A DNA stretch of 64,000 bases from Candidatus Pantoea bituminis (GCF_018842675.1 NZ_JAGTWO010000004.1:2914001-2978000); one strand, 5' to 3'; shown: positions 17,953 through 29,551, counted from the stretch's first letter. Translations and numbers: made by a program. The notes: a model not told the origin generated them from the letters alone.

Positions 17953-19074
17953 ATGAAGAAAAGTACACTGGCACTGATCGTCTCTGCTCTGGCTCTCTCT
18001 TTTACCGCACAGGCCGCTGAGGTTTTTAATAAGTCAGGTAACAAACTGGATTTCTACGGCAAGGTTAAAGCCGAACACTATATGAGCGATAACGACAGCT
18101 CAAACGGCGATAAGTCCTATGTGCGTATCGGTTTTAAAGGACAAACGCAGATCAACGATCTGATGACCGGTTATGGCCAGTGGGAATACCAATACAACGT
18201 TAATAACTCAGAAGGCAGCGATGCCAACAGCGGCAACAAAACACGACTGGGTTTTGCTGGTCTGAAATTCGCTGATTACGGCTCGGTTGATTATGGCCGC
18301 AACTATGGCGTGCTCTATGACGTTGAAGCCTGGACCGATGTGTTCCCCGAATTTGGGGGTGACGGAACCGCGCGTTCCGATAACTTCCTGACTCAACGCG
18401 CCACTGGCGTAGCGACTTACCGTAACAACAACTTCTTTGGTCTGGTTGATGGTCTGCGCTTCGCCCTGCAATATCAGGGTAAAAATGATGCTGGTAGCGC
18501 GAACGCGCGCGGTAGTGCAACAGATACGGCTCGCCAGAATGGCGACGGCTATGGGGCTTCGTTGGGTTATTCGCTGGGCGACAGTGGCGTGAGCTTAATG
18601 AGTGCCATCACCTCATCCGACCGCACTAACCAACAGCAAGCCCGCGCTTACGGCAGTGGTGATAAAGCAGATTCATGGGGCGCTGGCGTTAAATATGATG
18701 CCAACAGCGTTTACCTCGCCGCTATTTACACCGAAACCCGTAACATGACGCCCATTAGCGGAACGAACCGTAATACCGGTTTATCGGTTGCGGGTGCCGC
18801 AAACAAAGCGCAAAACATTGAATTGGTGGCGCAGTATCAGTTTGATTTCGGCCTGCGTCCTTCCATTGGTTACGTGCAAACCAAAGGCAAAGAGATTGAA
18901 AACGGCATCGGTGATGTCGATTTAGTGAAATATATCGATGTGGGCGCAACCTACTATTTCAATAAAAACATGTCAGCTTTTGTTGATTATAAAATCAACC
19001 AACTGGATGACGACAACGCGCTCTCCATCAACAATGACGACATCGTTGCCGTGGGTGTGACTTACCAATTCTAA
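17953..19074 (+). CDS. phoE: Outer-membrane porin PhoE (OmpC/OmpF family)
   Basis: 373 residues: a 21-residue signal peptide ending AQA, a 16-strand beta-barrel of the general porin family, the constriction-loop segment around [19 protein letters not shown] and a C-terminal phenylalanine (VGVTYQF) required for barrel assembly. PhoE rather than OmpC/F is supported by its divergent position next to proBA and by the upstream Pho box. It should form an anion-preferring pore induced by phosphate starvation. Confidence 0.9.
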   Translation: MKKSTLALIVSALALSFTAQAAEVFNKSGNKLDFYGKVKAEHYMSDNDSSNGDKSYVRIGFKGQTQINDLMTGYGQWEYQYNVNNSEGSDANSGNKTRLGFAGLKFADYGSVDYGRNYGVLYDVEAWTDVFPEFGGDGTARSDNFLTQRATGVATYRNNNFFGLVDGLRFALQYQGKNDAGSANARGSATDTARQNGDGYGASLGYSLGDSGVSLMSAITSSDRTNQQQARAYGSGDKADSWGAGVKYDANSVYLAAIYTETRNMTPISGTNRNTGLSVAGAANKAQNIELVAQYQFDFGLRPSIGYVQTKGKEIENGIGDVDLVKYIDVGATYYFNKNMSAFVDYKINQLDDDNALSINNDDIVAVGVTYQF

Positions 19075-19140
19075 GCTTTTGTCGAAGCCGATGCCTTGGG
19101 CTGTTATGCACCCCGCGTAGTGTGAAAATGGCATAAAAAA

Positions 19141-19164
19141 AGGGCGAGCTGTTCAGCTCGCCCT
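19141..19164. terminator. Bidirectional terminator between phoE and crl
   Basis: Perfect 10-bp stem AGGGCGAGCT / AGCTCGCCCT with GTTC loop, A-tract before and T-rich bases after, in the convergent gap. Confidence 0.9.
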
Positions 19165-19182
19165 TCTCGCATTCATCCCGCA

Positions 19183-19584
19183 TCAGGCACTTAATTTCAC
19201 GGGTTTCTCATCAAAACCGCTGGCCGGTTCCAGACCCAACTCGTGGTCTTTCAACATCGCTTTCAGGCGAGTGTGGAAATTACGCAAGGTTTCTTCCACT
19301 CGTTGTGTGTTTTCTTTGCCTTTAATCGTCGTCACAGACCAGTCACCTTCTTTATCGAACAGGCCGATATGATAGACATAGGTAAAGTGATCGGCATGGG
19401 CTTCTAATTCCATCCACCAGCCCCAAAATTCACGCAGTTCCGGTGCCGGTTTCACATTGACGCAGGCAGCCAGGCAGTCGAAAAAGAAACGCGTTTCTTC
19501 GCATTTTCCTTCGCGGATGTACGGTCCCAGCTCGGTAAAACGCTTAAGCAGGCGACTGCGGGGATGACCACTCGGTAACGTCAT
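19183..19584 (-). CDS. crl: Sigma factor-binding protein Crl
   Basis: 133 residues, full length. It binds RpoS and favours formation of RpoS-RNA polymerase holoenzyme. Recognised by [31 protein letters not shown] and the DEKPVKLSA tail. The gene follows the usual phoE-crl-frsA order, convergent with phoE. Confidence 0.96.
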   Translation of the reverse strand: MTLPSGHPRSRLLKRFTELGPYIREGKCEETRFFFDCLAACVNVKPAPELREFWGWWMELEAHADHFTYVYHIGLFDKEGDWSVTTIKGKENTQRVEETLRNFHTRLKAMLKDHELGLEPASGFDEKPVKLSA

Positions 19585-19644
19585 GCTAAATCTCCATTAG
19601 TTTTGACCGCTAGTAGTTGTAGCAAATACTGTAAATTTTGCCAG

Positions 19645-20895
19645 TTACCTTTTTAACCGCTTCTCCAGCCAGTCGCAAATTTCATTAAGCGCGCGATCAA
19701 AGCTGGCCATCATCGGCGTGACGGGAATCAACATCGCTTTTCCATCAGAAGATGAATTCGCGATCAATTTTGCCTCCTCTTCTGGGCTGAAGAGATCTTT
19801 TGACCAGTAACCTGCCAGCATTGGCGTCGGTGTGCGTCGGCCCAGTAAGCCTTGGGTTTTCAGCGAATAGCGGTTCAGTTCAGTGCGCAGCGCGCTATCA
19901 GATGTGGATGACATCCCCAGGCGACTGGCGAGCATATCCATGTACATGTCTGGTACTTCATTTTGCAGCGCCGGCTGCGTAAATAAACTGTGCACTATGG
20001 GCCCAAGACACGCTACCGCACGCAACCGCGATGCTTCGAGATACGCCAGCCGCACCGCCACATTGGCACCAAAGCGATATCCAAAAGCCGCTACGCGGGT
20101 ATGATCAACCCAAGGCACGTTTTGCAGCTCGCGCAGCACTTGCTGGTGCAAAAAGCTGGTGTCCTGATTCAGCGTCCATTTCACCGAATACCCCACCGAT
20201 GGCACATCAATGGTCAACATCGCAATGCCACGTGGGGCGAGATAATCATGAAACAGGCGGTAGTGATCGCTTTGCAGTGAATCCAGCGCACCACAAAACA
20301 GCACAGTCGGATACGGTGCCTGAACACCAGGCGGCATGTGCAGAAAGCCGTTCACCGGGCTGCCACCACTTATTGGAAATGTCAGCGCCTTCAGTTCACC
20401 GGGCAGCCGTTGCGTCGCTTCTTCGTAAGCGCGATTGGCCAGGACTTGGGCCTGATCGGCTAATTCATCACCCTTTATATAAGGATAGGCGGCAAGGCTA
20501 TAGAGATGTGCAGCGTGCAGCCAGTGTTTACCCGCCAGCTGATCGTCATCCTCAGTTTCCTGCGCTTTTTGCTGCCACTGTGCAGCCTGTTTACACCACT
20601 CGTAATTCCAGTTGCCACTGCGATAGCCAATCACCGTATCCAGCAAGCTCTCATTCGTGTGCTCGACGTTGCTGATGGCGATACGCGCCAGCACTTCGCT
20701 GATCTCTTGCGGCGTCAGGCCGCGCCATGTCCACATCAGTTTATTGAGCATGCGATACCAGCCGCGCTGACTGTTACCATCAAGGGTGGAATGCACAGCA
20801 CGCGTGGCGTGATGTTGACGGCGAACCAGTGAAGAGGTTTCGGGGTGTTTGAAGCGTGGCTTGAACAGCTCTTCGCTTAGATTTTTGCTCGGCAT
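19645..20895 (-). CDS. frsA: FrsA, fermentation/respiration switch esterase-like protein
   Basis: 416 residues from ATG 20895 ([20 protein letters not shown]). An alpha/beta-hydrolase domain lies in the C-terminal half ([39 protein letters not shown]). Upstream in-frame codons are not conserved and are left out. E. coli FrsA binds the glucose-specific IIA protein and has been assigned esterase-like roles; the exact reaction is debated. Encoded between crl and gpt as in E. coli. Confidence 0.94.
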   Translation of the reverse strand: MPSKNLSEELFKPRFKHPETSSLVRRQHHATRAVHSTLDGNSQRGWYRMLNKLMWTWRGLTPQEISEVLARIAISNVEHTNESLLDTVIGYRSGNWNYEWCKQAAQWQQKAQETEDDDQLAGKHWLHAAHLYSLAAYPYIKGDELADQAQVLANRAYEEATQRLPGELKALTFPISGGSPVNGFLHMPPGVQAPYPTVLFCGALDSLQSDHYRLFHDYLAPRGIAMLTIDVPSVGYSVKWTLNQDTSFLHQQVLRELQNVPWVDHTRVAAFGYRFGANVAVRLAYLEASRLRAVACLGPIVHSLFTQPALQNEVPDMYMDMLASRLGMSSTSDSALRTELNRYSLKTQGLLGRRTPTPMLAGYWSKDLFSPEEEAKLIANSSSDGKAMLIPVTPMMASFDRALNEICDWLEKRLKR

Positions 20896-20971
20896 ACAAC
20901 TTTCTCCTGCGGTAAACGCGGCGATGGCTAAGTGTACTGCACGGCATAACAAGGTGCGAGGCGCAGAAAGC

Positions 20972-20997
20972 ACAACGCCCGGAAAACCGGGCGTTGT
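20972..20997 (-). terminator. Terminator of gpt
   Basis: Perfect 11-bp stem ACAACGCCCGG / CCGGGCGTTGT with AAAA loop, just after the gpt stop on the minus strand. Confidence 0.85.
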
Positions 20998-21011
20998 TTG
21001 TGGTAAATCAA

Positions 21012-21470
21012 TCAGCCTTTGACAATCGGCGGCACATAAACCACGCCCATGTCCCACGGCTGCTCAATCCAGGTATTTTGTGGGATGTCGACAATATAGT
21101 CGTCCACCAGTTCACGACCGGCAGGTTTAGCAAAGATGGTGCAGAAACGCGCTTTGGGATACATGTCGCGAATCGCCTGAGCGGTGCCGCCGGTATCAAC
21201 CAAATCGTCAATGATGATAAAGCCTTCACCATCACCTTCAGCACGCTTCAGAACTTTCATTTCGCGCTGATGATCGTGGTCGTAGCTTGAAATACAGACG
21301 GTATCGACGTAGCGAATACCCAATTCACGCGCCAGCAGCGAAGCCGGTACCAGACCACCACGGCTGACCGCGATAATGCCTGTCCACTGTTCAACAGGAA
21401 GCAGGCGCTGAGCCAGTTTACGGGCATGAATCTGCAGCATGTCCCAGGTAACGACGTATTTTTCGCTCAT
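21012..21470 (-). CDS. gpt: Xanthine-guanine phosphoribosyltransferase
   Basis: 152 residues from ATG 21470. It salvages guanine and xanthine (weakly hypoxanthine) with PRPP. The PRPP-binding motif is [14 protein letters not shown]; the hood and base-recognition region is [16 protein letters not shown]. In-frame codons upstream of 21470 are not part of the family. Divergent from pepD, as in E. coli. Confidence 0.97.
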   Translation of the reverse strand: MSEKYVVTWDMLQIHARKLAQRLLPVEQWTGIIAVSRGGLVPASLLARELGIRYVDTVCISSYDHDHQREMKVLKRAEGDGEGFIIIDDLVDTGGTAQAIRDMYPKARFCTIFAKPAGRELVDDYIVDIPQNTWIEQPWDMGVVYVPPIVKG

Positions 21471-21726
21471 AATAAATAGGTTCCCAGCCAACAGGATTGG
21501 CTTAAAAAATATGCAACGGGGAAAAGGTTGCGCGAGATTATAAGGATATGACGCGCTAAAAACCAGCACCCGCGCACTGGTTGCCGGTTTTTAGTGCGTC
21601 TGATTGCACACCCAACTATAAACAGTGATATTCTCGGGTCCATCTCGTCAGATTCTCTGACGGCGATCTTTCACTGGAAACTCGCGCCCTCTGGTACATC
21701 CGGCGCACTGACACAGGAGACTTGTC

Positions 21727-23183
21727 GTGTCTGAATTGTCTCAACTTTCGCCACAGCCGCTGTGGGATATTTTCGCTAAGATCTGCTCGATTCCGCACCC
21801 TTCTTTCCATGAGGAAGCACTCGCCTCCTACATCGTTGGCTGGGCTAAAGAACAAGGTTTCTGGTGTGAACGCGACGCAGTCGGCAACATCCTGATTCGC
21901 AAACCCGCCACCGCTGGGCTGGAAAATCGCAAGCCGGTCGCGCTGCAGGCGCACCTTGATATGGTGCCGCAGAAAAACAACGACACCGTTCACGACTTCA
22001 CCAAAGATCCGATTCAACCCTATGTTGATGGCGAATGGGTGAAAGCGCGCGGTACCACGCTGGGTGCGGATAATGGCATTGGTATGGCATCAGCGCTGGC
22101 GGTATTGGCAGATAACACGCTGACTCACGGCCCGCTGGAAGTGCTGCTGACCATGACCGAAGAAACCGGCATGGATGGCGCATTTGGCCTGCAACCGAAC
22201 TGGTTGCAAGCGGACATCCTGATCAACACCGACTCTGAAGAAGAGGGTGAGATCTACATGGGCTGCGCGGGGGTATTGATTTCATTACTACGCTGCCGCT
22301 GACGCGTGAAGCAGTTCCCGCAGATTTCGAAACCCTGAAAATGACGCTTAAGGGCCTGAAAGGCGGTCACTCCGGTGCCGACATTCACTTAGGTCTGGGC
22401 AATGCCAACAAACTGCTGGCGCGTTTTCTGGCTTCGCATGCGTCAGAGCTGGATGTGCGTCTGGTGGAATTCACCGGCGGCACCTTGCGTAACGCCATCC
22501 CACGTGAAGCTTTCGCCACGCTGGCCATTGAAAGCCACAAGGTTGATGCCTTGAAAGCGGCCGCTGCGCATTTTCTTTCTGCACTGCAGAACGAACATGG
22601 CGTAAAAGAGAAGAACATTGCATTGGTTACCGAGCCGCTGGCGCATCAAGGACAGGCGCTGACCGCTGACAGCCGTGATCGCTTCCTGAACTTGTTGAAC
22701 AGCACACCAAACGGTGTGATTCGCAACTCTGACGTGGCCATTGGCGTGGTTGAAACCTCACTGAACATTGGTGTAGTGACGATGGACGCTGATAAAGCTG
22801 AAATCAACTGCCTGATCCGTTCATTGATCGATACCGGTCGCGATTACGTGGTGCAGATGCTGACCTCGCTTGGCAAATTGGCTGGTGCGCAGACGATGCC
22901 AAAAGGCGGCTATCCGGGCTGGCAGCCAGACGCAGATTCGCCGATCATGGCGCTGACCCGTCAAACCTACATTGCGCTGTTCGACAAGACGCCAAATATT
23001 CAGGTGATTCATGCAGGTCTGGAATGTGGTTTGTTCAAGAAGCCCTATCCAAACATGGATATGGTTTCTATTGGGCCAACCATCACCGGGCCGCACTCGC
23101 CAGACGAACAGGTTCATATCGAAAGCGTGGGCCTGTACTGGAAATTGCTGACAACCTTGTTGAATGTGATTCCAGAAAAGTAA
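21727..23183 (+). CDS. pepD: Cytosol non-specific dipeptidase PepD (one apparent frameshift)
   Basis: M20-family dizinc aminoacyl-histidine dipeptidase. Zinc ligands and catalytic residues lie in [20 protein letters not shown] and [10 protein letters not shown], and a late His in TGPHSPDE. Starts at GTG 21727 behind AGGAGAC. The frame breaks at the G5 run 22269-22273: as written it ends at 22302, but one more G gives [15 protein letters not shown] and continues to 23183. Repair yields exactly 485 residues, the E. coli length. Confidence 0.96.
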
Positions 23184-23201
23184 TTTCGTTACAAAATAAT
23201 C

Positions 23202-23226
23202 AACCAGGCTACGACCTGGTTTTTTA
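23202..23226 (+). terminator. Terminator of pepD
   Basis: AACCAGG / CCTGGTT stem with a six-base loop followed by TTTTT. Confidence 0.88.
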
Positions 23227-23442
23227 TGCCTGCGCGTCAGAAGCAGCATAAAACGCTGCGTTAATGCGACTCCCCACCTTAAATCACCAGCTTACAACGC
23301 CCAACCAGTTATAGCCGCCATTATGTCCAGATGTCTGGATGGCTAATAAGATTTTGTGCTAGCTTATGCGCTTTCGACTGTTGCTGCGCCTGATACTTCA
23401 GGAAAAAATGCGGCCAGTTATTTCTTATGGAGTCCTCCTTCA

Positions 23443-24948
23443 ATGCGCGCGTTAAACCGCCTTGAGATGCGTAACATCTCCATCGCCTTCGGCGGATTCG
23501 CCGCGTTGACGCAGGTGGATTTTGTCAGTGAAGGCCATTCCGTTCATGCGCTGACGGGTGCCAACGGCGCAGGAAAATCGACGTTAATGGCGGTGTTGTC
23601 TGGCGCACATAGCCATTACAGTGGTGAAATTTTGCTGGATGGTCAGCCGGTGTCGATTCGCAGTCCGCGTGATGCCAAACAGCTCGGTATTCACTTGGTG
23701 CAACAGGAAGTTGATGTCGCGCTAGTGCCGCAGTTAAGCGTGGCGGAGAACATTCTGTTAGATCAGCTGGCGGAGCCGGGACACGCTTATCGCTGGGGTG
23801 AGATTCGTCGACGGGCTCGCGCCCTGCTCGCTCAGCTCGATGTGGCGATTGACGTCAATCGTCTGGTTGAACGCTGTTCGCTTGCTGAAAAGCAGCAGAT
23901 TTTGCTGGCACGCGCGCTGTCGCATCACTGCCGTTTCCTGATTCTGGACGAACCTACCGCGCCATTGGATCAACACGAAAGCGAGCGTCTGTTCAATGTC
24001 GTGCGCCGCTTGCAGAGCAGTGGAATGGGTGTGGTGTTTATTTCCCACCGTATTCACGAATTGAAAGCGATTTGCGATCGCCTGACGGTGCTGCGCGATG
24101 GCTGCCTGATCGAAAGCGCTCCAATGGCAGCGCTGAGCGGTGAGCAAATCGTCGAAAAAATGTTGGGTCATCAACTCACCGATATATACCCAGCCCGGCG
24201 TGAACGCCAGCCCCAGCCCTTGTTGCTGGCAATTGAAGGTCTGCATGATGAGCAGTTGCTGCAAGACATTTCGCTACGCTTGCATAAAGGCGAGATTCTT
24301 GGCATTGCAGGCCTGGCGGGTGCGGGCAAAACCGAACTGTGCAAAGCGCTGTTTGGTGCCAGTAAAAGCCGCATCACGCGTGGTGAACTGCACGGCAAAG
24401 CCTGGAAACCAACATCGCCCTATGATTCCGTGTCGCAGCGTATGGCGCTGGTGCCGGAAGAGCGACGTAAAGAAGGGATTTTTATTGATGAATCCGTCGC
24501 GATGAATCTGAGCGTAAGCGCTGACAGTAGCTTTTCCCGCTGGAGCCTGTTTGGTCATCGTCAGGCGTGGCGTTGGGCAGAAGAGATTATTCGCCGCCTC
24601 AACGTGCGCACCACCGGCCCGGCGCAAACGCTGTGTCGCCTTTCAGGCGGCAACCAGCAAAAAGTGGCTATCGGTAAATGGCTGCGTAACAACGCAGACG
24701 TACTGATTTTTGATGAGCCGACCAAAGGTGTCGACATCAAAGCCAAAACCGAACTCTTTACCCTGATTGATGGCCTGGCGCGTGAAGGCAAAGGTGTTAT
24801 CTACGCGTCGGGTGAATTTTCTGAACTGGTCGGCTTATGCGACCGAATTTGTGTACTTTGGGACGGACGCATCGTGGCAGAACTGGACGCGCGTGAGGTC
24901 ACAGAAGAGACGCTTTTGCTTTATTCCACCGGAGGAACCCCAGCGTGA
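23443..24948 (+). CDS. Sugar ABC transporter ATPase (RbsA-type, two ABC domains)
   Basis: About 501 residues with two nucleotide-binding domains, as in RbsA/MglA/YtfR. Domain 1: Walker A GANGAGKST, Walker B region FLILDEPTAPLD. Domain 2: Walker-like GLAGAGKTEL, signature LSGGNQQKVAIGKWL and LIFDEPTKGVD. The first domain has a degenerate signature (SLAEKQQ). The ATG at 23443 fits the family N-terminus; longer in-frame starts are not conserved. It overlaps the permease by four bases. Substrate unknown, probably a pentose or a related sugar or polyol. Confidence 0.9.
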   Translation: MRALNRLEMRNISIAFGGFAALTQVDFVSEGHSVHALTGANGAGKSTLMAVLSGAHSHYSGEILLDGQPVSIRSPRDAKQLGIHLVQQEVDVALVPQLSVAENILLDQLAEPGHAYRWGEIRRRARALLAQLDVAIDVNRLVERCSLAEKQQILLARALSHHCRFLILDEPTAPLDQHESERLFNVVRRLQSSGMGVVFISHRIHELKAICDRLTVLRDGCLIESAPMAALSGEQIVEKMLGHQLTDIYPARRERQPQPLLLAIEGLHDEQLLQDISLRLHKGEILGIAGLAGAGKTELCKALFGASKSRITRGELHGKAWKPTSPYDSVSQRMALVPEERRKEGIFIDESVAMNLSVSADSSFSRWSLFGHRQAWRWAEEIIRRLNVRTTGPAQTLCRLSGGNQQKVAIGKWLRNNADVLIFDEPTKGVDIKAKTELFTLIDGLAREGKGVIYASGEFSELVGLCDRICVLWDGRIVAELDAREVTEETLLLYSTGGTPA

Positions 24949-25946
24949 GCAGTAAAGAACTATCCCTGAATCCCGCGTCGCCTTCGCTGCGCCATCGCCT
25001 GTTCGATTTCCTCTATAAGTGGGGCATGTTACTGACGGTAGTGATCCTGATCGCCGCCTTTGGTCTGGCATCTGACAGCTTTCTCGATCCCAATAACATC
25101 ATCAATATTTTGCGATCCATTGCGATCGTGACGGTGATTGCTGTTGGCGTATCGATCTCGCTGACCATTGGCGGCTTTGATCTTTCTGTTGGCGCAACGG
25201 CCTCACTGGCCAATGCGCTGGTCATCTCGCTGTTCGTTTGGTACGGCTTCAACACCACCGAAGCGATCGTCATCACCCTGGCGCTTTGTACGCTAGTGGG
25301 TCTGTTTAACGCTTTTCTGATCGTTATTCTGCGCATTCCAGACATGCTCGCCACACTGGCAACGCTGTTTGTGATTCAGGGCGTGGCGATGACTTACAGC
25401 TTTGGCGGCTCGATCACCGAGAACATGGTGTTGCCCAGCGGCGATATGGCGGAAGGCACCATTCCCGCGGCGTTTGGCCTGCTTGGCCAGGTTCCGACCA
25501 TTGTGATCATCATGTTAGTGGTGACGGTCGTGGCACAGTTGGCGATGTCACTGACTAAGCATGGGCGACGCATGTACGCATTGGGCGGCAATCCTGAAGC
25601 GGCGCGCCTTTCCGGTATTCGCACCACGCGCTATCGCGTGCTGGCTTACGTTATTGCCTCGCTGCTGGCAGGACTGGGTGGCATTTTGCTGGCCTCACGT
25701 ATCGGCTCATCCCAAGTCAATGCGGGTAGCGGCTATCTGATGGATGCCGTTGCGGCAGCATGGATTGGCCTTTCGCTGGCCGGTTCGGGTAAACCCAACG
25801 CCTTGGGCACGCTGGTCGGTGCGGTCATTCTGGGCGTATTGCAAAACGGTTTAGTGATGCTGTCGGTGCCCTATTACGCCATGGATATCATTAAAGGCTT
25901 AGTGCTGGCGTTAGCCTTGGCGATGACTTACATGCAGCGCCGCTGA
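24945..25946 (+). CDS. Sugar ABC transporter permease (RbsC-type)
   Basis: 333 residues, about 8-10 transmembrane helices. The hallmark of the RbsC/AraH family is GGFDLSVGATASLA, with ALGGNPEAARLSGI as the cytoplasmic coupling loop. GTG start overlaps the ATPase stop. Inner-membrane channel of the importer. Confidence 0.92.
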   Translation: MSSKELSLNPASPSLRHRLFDFLYKWGMLLTVVILIAAFGLASDSFLDPNNIINILRSIAIVTVIAVGVSISLTIGGFDLSVGATASLANALVISLFVWYGFNTTEAIVITLALCTLVGLFNAFLIVILRIPDMLATLATLFVIQGVAMTYSFGGSITENMVLPSGDMAEGTIPAAFGLLGQVPTIVIIMLVVTVVAQLAMSLTKHGRRMYALGGNPEAARLSGIRTTRYRVLAYVIASLLAGLGGILLASRIGSSQVNAGSGYLMDAVAAAWIGLSLAGSGKPNALGTLVGAVILGVLQNGLVMLSVPYYAMDIIKGLVLALALAMTYMQRR

Positions 25947-26003
25947 GGCGCGCATTCTTACTGAATTAACGGGCCTAAATTTATCCTTTTGGAGTTAACA
26001 ATA

Positions 26004-27070
26004 ATGAAAAAATCACGCTCTCGCTGCTGGCTGTAAGCCTGCTGAATACCAGCGCTGTATTTGCCGCCACCGTGACGCCGGTTCCTGCTGTTATCGCTAA
26101 TCACGACGGTCCGATCCGCATCGCAGTAATCCGTAACTTGGGTTCCGATGACAACACCACGCAGTTTGTGGCTGGCGCAATTCAGGAAGGTCGCAAGCTG
26201 GGCTTTAAGGTCAGTACCTTTCTGAGCAATGGCGATGATGCGCGTTTTCAGGATTTCGTTAATCAGGCGATCAGCCAAAAATATGACGGCATTATCCTGT
26301 CGCACGGTAAAGCGCCCTATGCCAACGGTTTGGTGAAGCGCATCGCTGATTCCGGCATCAAGCTTTCCGTCTTCGATACGCCGGTTGATTCGCCGATTAA
26401 CGGCGTTACCGTGACAGCGCAGGATGATGCTTCTCTGGCACAGTTGTCGCTGGAGCAGGTAATCAAAGATTTCAACGGTAAAGCGAATATCGTTAAGCTT
26501 TGGGTGGCCGGATTCCCCGCAATGGAACGTCGTCAGGTGGTGTATGAAAAATTACTGAAAGCCAACCCGGGCATTCATCAGTTGGAATCGATTGGTGCGG
26601 TGTCTACGGACGTACAGGGCGATACCGCCAATAAAATCGGCGCTATTCTGGCGAAGTATCCAAAAGGTCAGATCGATGCCATTTGGGGCGCATGGGATGC
26701 TTTTAGTCAGGGCGCATACAAAGCGCTGCAGGAAAATGGTCGTACCGAGATCAAGCTGTACAGCATTGACGTCTCAAACCAGGATTTGCAGTTGATGCGT
26801 GAGAAAGGCAGCCCGTGGGTGCAAACGTTCGCGGTGGATCCAAAAACCATCGGTGCCGTGAATATGCGTCTGGTGGCGAAGAAGATTGCCGGTGAAGAAA
26901 CGCCCGCGACTTACGAATTTAAAGCCGCTTCGATTTCTCAGCAGCAGCTCAACAGTCAGCAAGGTGCGGTTAACATGGCTTCGCTGAACAAAATCATTCC
27001 AGGCTGGGGCAGCAACGACGATTTCGTTGCACCGTGGTTTGCCACGCTGGAAGCGAAATATAAGAAGTAA
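26004..27070 (+). CDS. Periplasmic sugar-binding protein of the RbsB type (one apparent frameshift)
   Basis: Periplasmic-binding-protein type 1 fold (IRIAVIRNLGSDDNTTQFVAG, DGIILSHGKAPYANGLVKRI, VFDTPVDSPINGVTVTAQDD). The mature part is open from 26072; the signal peptide begins at ATG 26004 behind GGAG, but the A6 run at 26007-26012 is one base short, which sends translation to an early stop. Repair gives KKITLSLLAVSLLNTSAVFA and about 355 residues. It completes an ATPase-permease-binding-protein operon inserted between pepD and dinB. Confidence 0.9.
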
Positions 27071-27111
27071 GAAGTCGTTTGTCCCTCCCTGGTCTTATTG
27101 AGTCCGGGGTC

Positions 27112-27240
27112 GTTTGTCCCCCATCCCGGCCTTCCCCGTTTTGACGGGGGAAGGAGACGCTGCCACATGCAGCTTCAATACTCACATATAGCAGCATCTT
27201 CCTCCCCCATTTATGGGGGAGGACTGAGGTGGGGGCAAAC
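27112..27240 (+). repeat. Dispersed palindromic GC-rich element, copy 1
   Basis: About 129 bp. The outer ends GTTTGTCCCCC / GGGGGCAAAC are inverted; inside are two hairpins (CTTCCCCG...CGGGGGAAG-type and CCTCCCCCAT/ATGGGGGAGG) and an inverted GACGCTGC/GCAGCATC pair. A partial fragment of the same sequence precedes it at about 27073-27085. Open frames across it are not genes. Confidence 0.85.
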
Positions 27241-27290
27241 GACCTCGCACCTGAGAGGACTGAGGTGGGGAAAACTATCTCATCTGCGCG

Positions 27291-27419
27291 CTGTCCCCCA
27301 TCCCGGCCTTCCCCCGTTTTGACGCGGGAAGGAGACGCTGCCACATGCAGCCTCATCACTAACATATAGCAGCATCTTCCTCCCCCATTTATGGGGGAGG
27401 ACTGAGGTGGGGGTCAAAC
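27291..27419 (+). repeat. Dispersed palindromic GC-rich element, copy 2
   Basis: Near-identical to the copy at 27112-27240 and in the same orientation, about 179 bp downstream. Additional end fragments (ACTGAGGTGGGG, ACCAAGGTGGGG) lie between and after the copies. Confidence 0.85.
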
Positions 27420-27509
27420 GGCCTCGCACTTATGGGGACCAAGGTGGGGGATAAACGACGCCTAATCTAAAGAGATTAGGATAAGGGACAGCGCGCGCAT
27501 TCCCCTAAA

Positions 27510-28565
27510 CTACAAACCCAACAGCAACTGCCGTTCAAGCTGCGGATCCACCAGCGTGACGTGCAATCCCACCAGCCGAACGCCTCTTCCCGCCCGCCGC
27601 TCGTCCCAGGTTTTACGCGCCACCGCAATCATATCTTCCTTGTTCAGCACCGGCCAAATGTGTTCCTGCGTCGTCTGCTGGAAATCGTTAAATTTTAATT
27701 TAACGCCCTGACGAGCGATTAATTTATCGGGTCGGATCTGCGTCAAACGGCGATCCAGTTCCTCATAGAGATAATCGATGATTGTCAGGCAGGCTTCCCA
27801 ACTCTCAATATCCTCCGCCAGCGTTCTTTCTACGCCCAGCGACTTGCGTTCACGCTCCACCACCACGCCACGTTCATCAATGCCGTTGCTGCGCTCCCAA
27901 AGAATGCGACCAAACTTACCGAACCGCTTTAACAGTTGCGCCAAATCTGCTTTCTGCACATCGCCGCACGTATGCAGGCCCATCTCTTCCAACTTCTTTG
28001 CGGACACCTTGCCCACACCGGGAATTTTTGCCAGCGGTAATGTCAATAAAAACCCCGCCATCTCTGGCGGTGTAATCACATATTGCCCGTCCGGCTTATT
28101 CAAATCGGAAGCAATCTTGGCAAGAAATTTAATCGGCGCAATGCCCGCAGACGCGGTTAACTGGGTTTCACGATAGATTGTGGCGCGGATATCTTTAGCG
28201 ATCAGCGTAGCGGAGCCGTGACAGTGCAGGCTGTCGGTGACATCTAAATAGGCCTCATCCAGGGAAAGCGGTTCAATGAGCGGGGTATAACGCAAAAAGA
28301 TGTCGCGAATTTGCGCAGATGCTTCTTTATAAGCAGCAAAGCGGCCCGGTAACAGGCGTAAATGAGGGCATAATTTCAGCGCCATTCCGGTAGGCATTGC
28401 GCTACGCACACCATATTTTCGGGCAGGATAGTTGGCGGTACTGATTACGCCACGGCGTTCACGGCTACCGCCAATAGCGATAGGGATATCGCGTAATGAG
28501 GGATCATCACGCATTTCAACCGCGGCATAAAAGCAGTCCATATCAACATGAATAATCTTGCGCAT
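27510..28565 (-). CDS. dinB: DNA polymerase IV (DinB)
   Basis: 351 residues, Y-family translesion polymerase. Catalytic residues are in [13 protein letters not shown] (first Asp) and [12 protein letters not shown] (Asp-Glu pair); the little-finger domain is C-terminal and the clamp-binding tail is [10 protein letters not shown]. Start at ATG 28565, preceded by GGAGGAGG; the slightly longer frame is rejected. A LexA box lies just upstream. Confidence 0.97.
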   Translation of the reverse strand: MRKIIHVDMDCFYAAVEMRDDPSLRDIPIAIGGSRERRGVISTANYPARKYGVRSAMPTGMALKLCPHLRLLPGRFAAYKEASAQIRDIFLRYTPLIEPLSLDEAYLDVTDSLHCHGSATLIAKDIRATIYRETQLTASAGIAPIKFLAKIASDLNKPDGQYVITPPEMAGFLLTLPLAKIPGVGKVSAKKLEEMGLHTCGDVQKADLAQLLKRFGKFGRILWERSNGIDERGVVVERERKSLGVERTLAEDIESWEACLTIIDYLYEELDRRLTQIRPDKLIARQGVKLKFNDFQQTTQEHIWPVLNKEDMIAVARKTWDERRAGRGVRLVGLHVTLVDPQLERQLLLGL

Positions 28566-28579
28566 ACCCTCCTCCAATA

Positions 28580-28595
28580 CTGGATAAGTATACAG
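28580..28595 (-). promoter_or_regulatory. LexA (SOS) box of dinB
   Basis: On the minus strand CTGTATACTTATCCAG: left half CTGT perfect, right half CCAG against ACAG, eight-base AT-rich centre, 15 bp before the start codon. Confidence 0.87.
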
Positions 28596-28810
28596 TCGGC
28601 AAAAGTAACTGCAATATTTGTTGAGCGAGGCATTAAAGTTTACAAATTTTTGGCCGTATTCCCTTTAGGAAACTGCCATTTTCCAGGACATAGTCTTGCT
28701 AAAAAAACAGACAATGTTAATGTTGCGCAGCGGTAGCGGAGTTTTCCGATAATGCAAGCAGAGACGCTGTTCGGCGTCATTGTTCTTCTTCACGTCAAGG
28801 TACACACAGC

Positions 28811-29551
28811 ATGGGCAAAATCGCACTCCTGTTTGCGATGATTTTGATGCCAGCCCTCAGCATGGCAATGACACCTGAACCCGTTCAACAACTGGCGCCG
28901 GTGAATAAAGAATTAAAGAAACAGTTACTCGGCACGCCAGTTTATATCCAGATTTTCAAGGAAGAACGTACGTTAGAGTTGTACGGTAAAATCGGTAATG
29001 AATACCGTCTACTGGACACCTATCGCATCTGTAATTTTTCTGGCGGCCTCGGCCCGAAACGTCGTCAAGGCGATTTCAAAAGCCCGGAAGGATTTTATAA
29101 CGTTAAGCTGAATCAGCTGAAGCCCGATAGCCGCTTCTATCGCGCTATTAACATTGGTTTTCCGAACCAATACGATCGCGATCAGGGCTACAACGGCAAC
29201 TATTTGATGATCCACGGTGATTGCAAATCGATTGGCTGTTACGCCATGACCAACGCCTACATGGATGAAATTTTTAATTATGTGGATGCGGCGCTGCGCA
29301 ATGGGCAACCAGAGGTGAGCATTAGCATCTATCCGTTCCGCATGACTGAAAGCAACATGCAGCGTCATCGTTACTCAACCTACGCCAATTTCTGGCGTGA
29401 GCTGCAACCGGGCTATGCGTATTTCGACAAATACCACCAGCCACCCACGGTTAACGTGACCAGCGGTAAATATGTCATGAACAACAGCCCGGTGATAACC
29501 AATCCCGAAGCTGCGTCCAAATCATTCCTGGCGCTCTCCAAGGCAGAATAA
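28811..29551 (+). CDS. yafK: YafK/DpaA, YkuD-fold peptidoglycan-Lpp hydrolase
   Basis: 246 residues with a short signal peptide (ending SMA), then a YkuD (L,D-transpeptidase) domain carrying the active-site signature [14 protein letters not shown], catalytic Cys in the SIGC segment. E. coli YafK (DpaA) cleaves Braun lipoprotein from peptidoglycan rather than forming the link. Its 3' end overlaps the convergent yafJ by 30 bases. Confidence 0.93.
   Translation: MGKIALLFAMILMPALSMAMTPEPVQQLAPVNKELKKQLLGTPVYIQIFKEERTLELYGKIGNEYRLLDTYRICNFSGGLGPKRRQGDFKSPEGFYNVKLNQLKPDSRFYRAINIGFPNQYDRDQGYNGNYLMIHGDCKSIGCYAMTNAYMDEIFNYVDAALRNGQPEVSISIYPFRMTESNMQRHRYSTYANFWRELQPGYAYFDKYHQPPTVNVTSGKYVMNNSPVITNPEAASKSFLALSKAE

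Noticed and set aside
26956..27365. Open frames of 70-123 codons on both strands
   Set aside because: They run through the palindromic GC-rich repeats and encode repetitive Arg/Gly/Pro-rich peptides with no family resemblance.
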